NCBI GenBank assembly: GCA_030609765.1
Contig: JAUWTE010000043.1
Location: 1-11,997 of the forward strand
Direction: 5' to 3'
Source: Acidobacteriota bacterium
GTDB lineage: Bacteria > Acidobacteriota > UBA890
DNA length: 11,997 bases
The first letter of the stretch is position 1, and the number at the start of each line of letters is the position of its first letter. This document shows, piece after piece, positions 5,914-11,997 of this stretch. A program made the translations under genes and the position numbers. The notes under the pieces were generated by a model. It was not told the DNA's origin and searched no databases. It saw only the letters and a list, made by a program, of their open reading frames with translations.

Positions 5914-7410
5914 CTAAATTAGCCCGTAGCGCTCTAGCTTCGATTGCAGCGTCGTCCGGGGAATCTCCAGCAGTCGGGCTGCTTCGCTTATGTTGCCCTC
6001 AGCCATGGCCAAGACCTTGCGCAGGTGATCGGCTGTCACGGCTTCCAAGCTCAGACTGAGGTCGGTCGACCTAGCATCGGCACGGCCGCTGGAGTTCCTG
6101 CGCGTGCTGCTGACGCGGCCTTCGGCCCTGGGAAAGTTGCCCTTGGCGCTGGAGGCCCGGACAACTTTGCCCCCAACATTCGGGTACCCGCGCCCAGGAG
6201 GATCCTGCCTCGAATCCATCTGCGCATGCTTGTTGCCGTACGAGGCCGTGTTTCCGTCGCCACCGGTGCGCGGCCAGGGAAGGGCGACGCTCGCGGGAGG
6301 CTGACCTGAACTGGGAAGGTGAAGGTCTTCGATTCGGCCATCGACACTGGTAGCAGCCGCGCGCAGAATCAGATTTCGAAGCTCGCGCACGTTGCCAGGG
6401 AACGGGTGAGCGATTAGCTGTTGAATCGCGCTATCGCCAAGCTCGAGGGATCTCTGCCAGTCCCTTTCCATCTGACGCACGAAATGGCGGGCCAGCACTG
6501 CTATGTCGACCAGCCTCTCTCGCAGCGCCGGGACCCTGATGGTCAGGGGGCTGAGCCGGTAGTAGAGGTCACTGCGGAACCTGCCCTCGGCGACCTCCGT
6601 CTCCAACTCACGATTGGTAGCCGCAATGATGCGGACGTTTACGCGCCGACCTTTGCCCTCGTCGCCGAGCTGCTGGATCTCGCCAGTCTCGATCACACGC
6701 AGAAGCGCGGCCTGCATCTTGGGCCCCATATCTCCCACTTCGTCGAGAAAGAGAATGGCGCCGTTGGCAATTTCGACACGGCCGCGTTGGTCGCGAACGG
6801 CTCCGGTAAAAGCCCCACGGCGATGACCGAAGAGCTCACTCACCAGCAGATCCTCAGGAACAGCGGCACAGTTGAACGCCCACAGCGCTTCATCCTGTCG
6901 GGGGCTCAGGCAATGGATCGTGCGCGCCACGAGCTCCTTCCCCGCCCCGGTCTCACCCATGATGAGGACTGGTTCATCGAGGCTCGCGAACCGTTCCGCC
7001 AGTGCCTCTACGCTGCGGATCTCAGCGCTGTAGCCAACGATCGTGTGCGACGGTGACGTCTCGGCCAGGCGCCTCCGCGCCTCCCAGGTCGAGAGCACTC
7101 CGGAAACCGTGCTCGCCACCTCCTGCGAAGCGCCGTTGACCGGCTCGGCGGCAGCGAGTCCTACCGTGCCACAAACCCAGCCGGCGAGCTCGATCGGCAT
7201 CTCGAGCCCGTAGGGCAACTCACCGGCGCATAACACGCTATCGGGAACGCGAACCTCGGATGACTGCAGGCTCGCCCAAGCGTGCTGTGCCCCTGGCACC
7301 TGGAGGCAGGCCCTCGCGGCGGCCCGCAATACTGCGTCAAGGTCGGATATGTGTGCCGTGCGACACAGGAATTCCTTCAGCCCGAGTCTGGCCAAAGTAT
7401 TGGCCTTCAT
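5914..7410 (-). CDS. Sigma-54-dependent transcriptional activator (AAA+)
   Basis: A 498-residue bacterial enhancer-binding protein that would remodel sigma-54 polymerase by ATP hydrolysis. Residues 1-115 are a GAF-like sensory region, not a receiver domain, so no phosphorylation by a histidine kinase is expected. The AAA+ domain (about 122-360) has Walker A GETGAGKE (152-159), an intact GAFTGA sigma-54 loop (199-204), Walker B ILFLDE (219-224), an arginine-finger segment RFRSDLYYRLS (277-287) and GNVREL (339-344). A long low-complexity Gly/Ser/Arg linker (about 366-450) leads to a Fis-type HTH (GNISEAARLLEIPRTTLQSK, 472-491). The ATG at 7410 is chosen because a GGGGGAGGTG run precedes it by about 5 bases; the frame remains open upstream to 7611. 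Its natural target is the sigma-54 promoter at 3542, the only good one here. The N-terminal region has four cysteines (16, 35, 61, 80). Confidence 0.92.
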   Translation of the reverse strand: MKANTLARLGLKEFLCRTAHISDLDAVLRAAARACLQVPGAQHAWASLQSSEVRVPDSVLCAGELPYGLEMPIELAGWVCGTVGLAAAEPVNGASQEVASTVSGVLSTWEARRRLAETSPSHTIVGYSAEIRSVEALAERFASLDEPVLIMGETGAGKELVARTIHCLSPRQDEALWAFNCAAVPEDLLVSELFGHRRGAFTGAVRDQRGRVEIANGAILFLDEVGDMGPKMQAALLRVIETGEIQQLGDEGKGRRVNVRIIAATNRELETEVAEGRFRSDLYYRLSPLTIRVPALRERLVDIAVLARHFVRQMERDWQRSLELGDSAIQQLIAHPFPGNVRELRNLILRAAATSVDGRIEDLHLPSSGQPPASVALPWPRTGGDGNTASYGNKHAQMDSRQDPPGRGYPNVGGKVVRASSAKGNFPRAEGRVSSTRRNSSGRADARSTDLSLSLEAVTADHLRKVLAMAEGNISEAARLLEIPRTTLQSKLERYGLI

Positions 7411-7793
7411 CAAACACCTCCCCCCTGCAACGGCCCCCAGACGTACGACTGCTGGATACACCCTAGCTATTGATAACGGAGAAGGGTGCCTCCCTTCCGA
7501 TACTGACCTCTGCTTGTGACCACCAAGTGCTGCTCTTGGGCTGCGTTGGCCACTTCTACTGAGGCTTAAACAGTGCACCATGAGGCCGAATAACTCCAGT
7601 CCCCCCCCCAAAGAGGGTTTTGGGGGCTGGGCTGGGAAACCGGCTCGGCACCCCTCAGGCTATCCCTGCGGACCGCACCACCGGCCCACGTTTTCTCCGC
7701 CGCCTGAGATAGAATGTTGAGCAGAAGCTTGGCGGCTTGCCGGAAACGCCCACCCAGGCAACGCAGCTCTTCGATTCAGCACTGGAGGATTCA
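7411..7793. other. Divergent intergenic region, no gene seen
   Basis: A 383-base region between the start of the activator (minus) and the outer-membrane protein gene (plus). It must hold both promoters, but no convincing -35/-10 or -24/-12 pair was found on either strand; TAGAAT at 7710-7715 is a possible -10 box for the rightward gene without a matching -35. It contains the C-run and G-quadruplex-type motif listed separately. The frame of the activator stays open to 7611, but codon quality and the ribosome-binding site favour a start at 7410. Confidence 0.6.
7601..7636 (+). repeat. C9 tract, hairpin and G-quadruplex-type motif
   Basis: Nine consecutive C residues (7601-7609) precede a foldback CCCCCAAA/TTTGGGGG (7605-7612/7619-7626) and a four-run G motif GGG-TTTT-GGGGG-CT-GGG-CT-GGG (7615-7636). 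The hairpin and the quadruplex are mutually exclusive because they share the G5 run. It lies between two divergent genes and could act in regulation; long homopolymer C also invites slippage. Confidence 0.5.
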
Positions 7794-8405
7794 ATGCGCA
7801 CGACACGACTGATCGCAGGCGCTCTGCTTTTCCTCATGGGCGTGCTCCTTGTGCCTGAACCCGCAGCCGCGCAAGAAGTTTCGTTCGTCATCGGCGCTCT
7901 CATCGGCGACAGCTTCAGAGATGTGCTCGGCGTTCTCGACCTGCCGAACATTGCTCAAGACTTCAAGAACGCTCCTCTTTTCGGCGGCCGCGTAGGAGTA
8001 ACCGCTTTCCCGTTCGCCCTCGAGGGAAGCATCGTCTACAGCCCGAGCGCCATCAATCTGTCGGGCGGAAGCTCGTTTGACGCCAAGCTGATCTATGCCG
8101 AGGCGGAGATCCAACTAATCCTCTTCCCTGGGCCCGTTCAGCCCTACATCGGCGGGGGACTAGGATTCGACCACATCCGGTTGCAGACCGGCAGCAATCC
8201 CAGCGAGACTGTGCTCGGCTACGTGTTCGGCGGTGGCATCAAGATGGCCTTCGGGAGCGTGGGCGCCCGGGTGGACCTGAAGGATCACATCACGCCGTTG
8301 AAGGTGGACAATCTCGATCCCGAGTTTCGCCAGGCGCTCCTTCTCGTCAAAGATACGACGCTGCACAACATCGAGTTCTCTGGGGGCATAACGATCAGAT
8401 TCTGA
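7794..8405 (+). CDS. Outer-membrane beta-barrel protein
   Basis: A 203-residue exported protein, probably a small (about 8-stranded) outer-membrane barrel of the OmpA/OmpW-like type. Residues 1-26 are a Sec signal (MRTTRLIAGALLFLMGVLL, cleavage AAA|QE). The mature part of about 177 residues alternates short amphipathic strands with Gly-rich turns (for example VQPYIGGGLGFDHIRLQ, YVFGGGIKMAFGSVGARVDL) and ends in FSGGITIRF, the terminal-Phe signature recognised by the BAM machinery. The ATG at 7794 has GGAGG at 7784-7788, so the longer frame from TTG 7737 is rejected. It is divergent from the activator gene and convergent with the hydrolase gene, so it seems to be a single-gene unit. Function is unknown; there are no cysteines and no enzyme motif. 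Confidence 0.8.
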   Translation: MRTTRLIAGALLFLMGVLLVPEPAAAQEVSFVIGALIGDSFRDVLGVLDLPNIAQDFKNAPLFGGRVGVTAFPFALEGSIVYSPSAINLSGGSSFDAKLIYAEAEIQLILFPGPVQPYIGGGLGFDHIRLQTGSNPSETVLGYVFGGGIKMAFGSVGARVDLKDHITPLKVDNLDPEFRQALLLVKDTTLHNIEFSGGITIRF

Positions 8406-8472
8406 GCCCGGCTCCCCGGCCCGAGTTCATCACCCCAGTTCTCGACCGCCAGGCCGGCCGGCGCTCAGCCCG

Positions 8473-9543
8473 TCAGCCGCCCTTCGATAACCCGCGGCGC
8501 AGGAAGCTCGCAATCAGGAGGGCGTCGATAAGGTAGAAGGGCGGACGTCCCAACGTGTAGTGGCCGCAGGGCAGAACGACGCGGGTGAGATTCGCGCCTT
8601 CAGAGCGCAGAGCCTCGATCAGAGGCTGAGAGTGGGAGGGCAGGAAGGTCGAATCGTAGGCCCCGGAGATCACCAGAGTCCTCAGGTCCGGACGTGCCAT
8701 GCGATTGGCGAAATGGATCGGCGAGATCGGTGCCCATACCTGCCGCAGAGTGGGCAGATCGACGTGGGAATCGAGACTGCGTCGCACATGCTCGGTAACC
8801 AGTCCGTCCCAAACAACATCGGCGAAATACGCGGCCGCATGGTTGAGGGTCATCGCCCGAACACGGCGCTCGTGAGCGCACGCGAGGAAAGCGATGCACG
8901 AACCGAGGCTGCTGCCCAGGAGTCCGATTCGGTGGTAGCCCCGATCCCACAGCCAGGCCACGAGTTGCCGCACTTCGAGAACTGCCCGCCGGATCTCCTG
9001 CAGCGTCTGCCCGATCACCGGGCTCACCATCGGGTCCGCCCTCAACATTCCACTCGGACGTCGCTGCTCGTGGTAGGGCAGCGTTAGGCGCAGTGCCGTC
9101 ATCCCGAAGGCGTTGAGGATCTTGCAGGCCTGCACGTGGGAGTCCTTCTTGGAGTTCCACTGGGGAATGACGACGACAGCCCGACCCGCGGCGCGCGACG
9201 ACTCGAAGAGCCGGGCACGGGCACGAGCCGTCTCACCGTGCGATGACGGCAGCGGAGAAATAAAGCACAGGTGGTGCCCGTCGAAGCTTTCCACCTGCAC
9301 AGGCGGAACGTCGTAGAAGGTCTCTCCGTCGGCACTCATCTGTCGACCGAGCTCGACCAGCATGGTCCTGGGGTCGAGACGGCCATGGTGCCCGGGGACG
9401 AGATCATCGAGCGCATCCAAACCCCAGCCAAACGCCTGAGGTTGACGATCGTCGAGGTCGTCCGCGTAGATGGACAGCTCCCAGTTTTCGATCCAGCGAC
9501 GCAGCATGTTGTTGTGGGGTCGGGTGTGGAAACGGAACGCCAC
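8473..9543 (-). CDS. Alpha/beta hydrolase, possibly ABHD18-like
   Basis: A 356-residue serine hydrolase of the alpha/beta fold. The nucleophile elbow is LLGSSLGS (Ser212 in G-x-S-x-G), the acid is probably Asp297 (ISGAYDSTF) and the histidine His328 (CGHYTLG), in the expected order and spacing. The segment TLPYHEQRRP (154-163) resembles the PYHxxRxP-type signature seen in ABHD18/DUF2048-like proteins; this assignment is from memory and tentative. The 120 residues before the core (strand AVVVIPQ at 122) are longer than in minimal hydrolases. No signal peptide or membrane segment is seen, so it is cytoplasmic; the substrate is unknown (ester, thioester or lipid). The start is the GTG at 9543, the first start after an in-frame stop; the ATG at 9507 (Met13) is an alternative. 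It is divergent from the aminotransferase gene. Confidence 0.8.
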   Translation of the reverse strand: MAFRFHTRPHNNMLRRWIENWELSIYADDLDDRQPQAFGWGLDALDDLVPGHHGRLDPRTMLVELGRQMSADGETFYDVPPVQVESFDGHHLCFISPLPSSHGETARARARLFESSRAAGRAVVVIPQWNSKKDSHVQACKILNAFGMTALRLTLPYHEQRRPSGMLRADPMVSPVIGQTLQEIRRAVLEVRQLVAWLWDRGYHRIGLLGSSLGSCIAFLACAHERRVRAMTLNHAAAYFADVVWDGLVTEHVRRSLDSHVDLPTLRQVWAPISPIHFANRMARPDLRTLVISGAYDSTFLPSHSQPLIEALRSEGANLTRVVLPCGHYTLGRPPFYLIDALLIASFLRRGLSKGG

Positions 9544-9754
9544 ATGCTACCCGTGCGCCCGCGCAGCCGCGACCCGTTGAGAAATCCGGGCTTGCTGGTC
9601 ACTGTCGGGTCGCCCACGTAAGATGACCAGATTGAATCTCGAGGAATCACGGCAAGAATCCAGCCAACTTGAACGCAGGTAAGCCTTGGCACCGACGCCC
9701 TCATCGCCAGCATCCCGATCGGGCAACCCGTCCAGCAACGCGGACAGTCCCGAG

Positions 9755-10939
9755 ATGACGGTGGCACGGCCCTCCCTCTCGACCAAGCTCGAGCAGTTCA
9801 CCGAGTCAGTGATCCGGGAGATGACTCGCAAGGCGCTCGAGCACGGTGCCGTGAATTTGTCTCAAGGCTTCCCGGACTTCCCTGCCCCGGCCGAGATCAA
9901 GCGAGCCGCGGTGGAAGCGATCGAAGCCGACTTGAACCAGTACGCCATCACGTGGGGAGCGCGCAGCATTCGCCGTGCACTGGCCACCAAGCTCGAGCAG
10001 GACGGTGTGAAGATCGACCCGGAGCGCGAGGTCACGGTGACCTGTGGCGCTACAGAGGCGATGATCTCGACGATGCTGGCGCTGATCAACCCGGGAGATG
10101 AGGTCGTGGTCTTCGAGCCCTTCTACGAAAACTACGGCCCCGACGCGATTCTCTCGGGAGCCACGCCGCGCTTCGTGTCCCTGAGGCCACCGGACTGGCG
10201 TATCGACATGGCCGAGCTCGAGGCTGCATTCAATGACCGCACGAAGGTCGTCATTCTGAACACGCCGAACAATCCGACCGGGAAGGTCTTCAACGACGAG
10301 GAGCTCGCCTGCATCGCCGGGCTGTGCATGAGGCACAATGCCGTGGCAGTAACCGACGAGATCTACGAGCACCTCGTCTACGATCATCCCGATCGGCCCC
10401 TCAGTCATCGGTCAATGATCACCCTGCCCGGGATGCGAGACCGCACCGTGGTCATCAATGGAATGTCGAAGACCTACTCGGTGACGGGCTGGCGGGTCGG
10501 CTGGGCCATAGCGGCAGAGGACATCACGGCCGCGATCCGGAAGGTACATGACTTTCTCACGGTCGGGGCCGCCGCCCCGCTGCAGGAAGCTGGGGCAATG
10601 GCCCTGGCCCTACCCAGGGACTACTACGACCGTCTCTGCTCCTCCTACCGCGAGCGACGTGACCTGCTCTGCGGGGCGCTAGAGGATGCCGGGTTCAGGG
10701 TTTTCGTTCCCGATGGCGCCTATTATGTGATGACGGACATCAGCGGTTTTGGCTTTGCCGACGACTTGGCCTTCTCCGACTACCTCGTCAAGGAGGTTGG
10801 AGTGGCTGTTGTTCCCGGCTCGTCGTTCTATAGTGAACCCTCAAGGGGCGCCCAACAGGTTCGCTTCGCTTTTTGCAAACGGAATGAGACGCTGCGGGAG
10901 GCAGGTCTGCGGCTGCAGCGGCTGCGCGCCGGGGGATAA
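9755..10939 (+). CDS. PLP-dependent class I/II aminotransferase
   Basis: A 394-residue fold-type I aminotransferase. Diagnostic residues: NLSQGFPDFPAP (34-45), the cofactor-phosphate loop CGATEA (97-102), the PNNPTGKVF motif (171-179), Asp201 (VTDEIYEHL) for the pyridine nitrogen, Lys239 in GMSKTYSVTGWRVGW for the Schiff base, and Arg370 (VRFAF) for the substrate carboxylate. The overall pattern is closest to the kynurenine / methionine (YbdL-like) / N-succinyldiaminopimelate aminotransferase group; substrate cannot be fixed from sequence. The ATG at 9755 is preferred: the longer frame from TTG 9686 adds a Ser/Pro-rich, low-conservation stretch. Neither has a strong ribosome-binding site. The tandem ACT-domain gene starts 31 bases downstream, so they are probably co-transcribed and linked by amino-acid metabolism. 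Confidence 0.92.
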   Translation: MTVARPSLSTKLEQFTESVIREMTRKALEHGAVNLSQGFPDFPAPAEIKRAAVEAIEADLNQYAITWGARSIRRALATKLEQDGVKIDPEREVTVTCGATEAMISTMLALINPGDEVVVFEPFYENYGPDAILSGATPRFVSLRPPDWRIDMAELEAAFNDRTKVVILNTPNNPTGKVFNDEELACIAGLCMRHNAVAVTDEIYEHLVYDHPDRPLSHRSMITLPGMRDRTVVINGMSKTYSVTGWRVGWAIAAEDITAAIRKVHDFLTVGAAAPLQEAGAMALALPRDYYDRLCSSYRERRDLLCGALEDAGFRVFVPDGAYYVMTDISGFGFADDLAFSDYLVKEVGVAVVPGSSFYSEPSRGAQQVRFAFCKRNETLREAGLRLQRLRAGG

Positions 10940-10970
10940 GGACCCCTCAGACCAGGAGTGAGAACTGAAC

Positions 10971-11366
10971 ATGCCCGTGCTCAGACAAATCACGGTGTTT
11001 CTCGAAAACGAACCGGGTCGCCTGGCGACCCTCTGCAACGCCCTGGAGGCCGAGGGCGTGAACCTCCGCGCCATGGTGACCTCGGAGGCTTCTGACTACG
11101 GAATCGTCCGATTGATCGCCGACGATGTCGAGAAGGCTTCGCAGGCGTTGCGCACTGCGGATTTGCCGTTCTCCACCGTCGATGTTCTCGGGGTAGAGGT
11201 GTCGGACGAGCCCGGGGCGTTGGGTAAGGTGGCAGTGCTGCTGGCCGAAAAGAGCATCAATGTCGACTACGCCTACGTGACGGTAGCCAGCGCATCCGGC
11301 AACGCCATGTGCATCTTCAAGGTATCGGAGCCCGCCAAGGCAGACCTGATTCTCTCCTCCGACTAG
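10971..11366 (+). CDS. Tandem ACT-domain amino-acid-binding regulatory protein
   Basis: A 131-residue stand-alone protein made of two ACT domains and nothing else. Domain 1 (about 4-68) begins QITVFLENEPGRLATL and domain 2 (about 70-127) begins GVEVSDEPGALGKVAVLL; both keep the xxEPGxL loop where ACT dimers bind amino acids. Stand-alone double ACT proteins of this kind often neighbour amino-acid or aryl-acid metabolism genes and are thought to sense ligand and act on a partner protein. AGGAG (10954-10958) lies 12 bases before the ATG, somewhat far, and GAGTGAGA may serve. It follows the aminotransferase by 31 bases on the same strand; a regulatory link to that enzyme is an inference. No DNA-binding domain is present. 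Confidence 0.88.
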   Translation: MPVLRQITVFLENEPGRLATLCNALEAEGVNLRAMVTSEASDYGIVRLIADDVEKASQALRTADLPFSTVDVLGVEVSDEPGALGKVAVLLAEKSINVDYAYVTVASASGNAMCIFKVSEPAKADLILSSD

Positions 11367-11430
11367 CCTCCGGCCGAGGTAGTGACTGGCGGAGCCCCGC
11401 AGGGTCCAGTCTCACCAGCAATAGAGGCCG

Positions 11431-11862
11431 ATGCTCATGGTGCCTCACGCGATCGTTGTCGACTTTGCCGTCGCGCTTCTCGTTACATCGTTCATCTGTG
11501 ACCTGATTGCGGCGACGGTAGAAGAGCGCGACCTGCGCATTGTCGCCTGGTGGACCTTGCAGTTTGGCACTCTGGCTGCGGCCTTCGCGCTGCTCTCCGG
11601 ATTCGCGGCGGCTCAGGGCGTTTCAGGCGGCGACCAGCTAACTCACACGTTGCTGAATCACCGCAACCTGGCGATCATCACCGTGGCCTGCTTCGTTGCG
11701 TGCCTGGTGTGGAGGGGGGCGCTGAGAGGGTCCTTCCCGCAGCGCTATCAGGGACTGTACTGGACGCTTGCGGGCCTCGGCACGGTGACCTTGATTCTGA
11801 CTGGCTACCACGGCGGAATTCTCGTCTTCCGACTTGGTGTGGGCGTCGTCGCACCGGGCTAG
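11431..11862 (+). CDS. DUF2231-like four-helix membrane protein
   Basis: A 143-residue inner-membrane protein with four hydrophobic helices at about 7-27, 39-61, 80-98 and 108-126. The ends match the DUF2231 pattern: an early conserved His (PHAIVVDFAVALL) and a terminal TGYHGGILVFRLGVGV, where the conserved histidine and GG precede the last segment. The function of the family is not established; its members often sit near cytochrome or redox genes, and the histidines suggest heme or metal contact. The ATG at 11431 or the one at 11437 may be used; AGAGG (11423-11427) is too close to the first (3 bases) and well placed for the second (9 bases). It lies 64 bases after the ACT gene on the same strand and may be part of that transcript. 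Confidence 0.8.
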   Translation: MLMVPHAIVVDFAVALLVTSFICDLIAATVEERDLRIVAWWTLQFGTLAAAFALLSGFAAAQGVSGGDQLTHTLLNHRNLAIITVACFVACLVWRGALRGSFPQRYQGLYWTLAGLGTVTLILTGYHGGILVFRLGVGVVAPG

Positions 11863-11865
11863 CCT

Positions 11866-11888
11866 CTCCCGCGCTACTAGGCCGGGAG
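11866..11888 (+). terminator. Weak stem-loop after the DUF2231-like gene
   Basis: CTCCCG (11866-11871) pairs with CGGGAG (11883-11888) around an 11-base loop, 4 bases after the stop codon; two further C-G pairs form if one T is bulged. No T-run follows, so termination is uncertain. Confidence 0.35.
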
Positions 11889-11917
11889 GGCGAGGCTGAC
11901 CGGCCCAGAGTCGTCAG

Positions 11918-11972
11918 CGGATCGCATAGCACTAAGAGGGCCAGGCCCGGGATCTTCAACGGATCGCGTAGC
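11918..11972. repeat. Short direct repeat
   Basis: CGGATCGCATAGC (11918-11930) recurs as CGGATCGCGTAGC (11960-11972) with one mismatch, 42 bases apart, in the non-coding end of the window. Both copies follow a similar T-C-(A)-A/G context. Two copies are too few to call an array, and the sequence ends soon after. Confidence 0.35.
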
Positions 11973-11997
11973 GAGCGGTCGCAGGGGGCGCGAGGAC

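Noticed and set aside
5912..5924. GGCTAA-A-TTAGCC palindrome as a bidirectional terminator of the convergent genes
   Set aside because: The loop would be a single base, no T-run follows on either strand, and it overlaps the activator stop codon; chance palindrome is more likely.
7411..7611. Longer N-terminus of the sigma-54 activator (67 extra residues)
   Set aside because: The extension crosses the C-run/G-run region, has biased composition, and lacks a ribosome-binding site, while the ATG at 7410 has an excellent one.
7580..7720. 46-codon open frame rich in Pro and Gly in the divergent region
   Set aside because: No ribosome-binding site, composition driven by the C9 and G-run tracts, and no sign of a signal peptide or domain.
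11564..11579. TTGGCAC followed by GC in GG-N10-GC register, resembling a sigma-54 site
   Set aside because: It is inside the DUF2231-like coding region, the -12 part (CTGCG) is a poor match, and no gene follows at a suitable distance.

Overview
This is a GC-rich chromosomal window with high G/C at third codon positions, from a bacterium with a Gram-negative envelope: it holds an outer-membrane beta-barrel-like protein, a membrane-anchored thioredoxin-like protein and several Sec signal peptides. The mix of 6-bladed-propeller protein, ECF sigma with zinc-finger anti-sigma, sigma-54 activator and HARE-HTH protein would fit Acidobacteriota, Gemmatimonadota or a deltaproteobacterial relative. No rRNA or marker gene is present, so the phylum is an inference. 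I see no transposase, integrase, tRNA or CRISPR array.

Layout. Bases 1-94 form a strongly self-complementary, unidentified structured element. A small hypothetical gene (123-464) and a HARE-HTH DNA-binding protein (655-1626) follow. Next comes an ECF sigma factor (GTG start at 1906) with its membrane anti-sigma factor, which carries a HxxxCxxC zinc finger and TPR-like repeats (2541-3386). A strong intrinsic terminator (3403-3438) closes that unit.

The centrepiece is 3542-5824. An exact sigma-54 (-24/-12) promoter match at 3542-3557 drives a putative three-gene operon: a secreted NHL/6-bladed-propeller protein (3596-4648), a secreted 88-residue precursor of an 8-cysteine, Trp-rich peptide (4780-5046), and a membrane-anchored TlpA/thioredoxin-like protein with a CPFC active site (5150-5824). 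A very stable hairpin lies between the peptide and thioredoxin genes. Convergent to the operon is a sigma-54 activator (5914-7410, minus) with an intact GAFTGA loop and no receiver domain. The likely model is activator plus sigma-54 switching on a secreted disulfide-rich peptide, with the TlpA-like protein handling its cysteines and the propeller as extracytoplasmic partner. Bacteroidetes loci pairing small cysteine-containing peptides with 6-bladed propellers offer a loose precedent; this version looks undescribed.

The right part looks more ordinary: an outer-membrane barrel protein (7794-8405), an alpha/beta hydrolase (8473-9543, minus), a class I aminotransferase (9755-10939) followed by a tandem ACT-domain protein (10971-11366), and a DUF2231-like four-helix membrane protein (11431-11862). 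Several starts were moved from the longest open frame to codons with better ribosome-binding sites.
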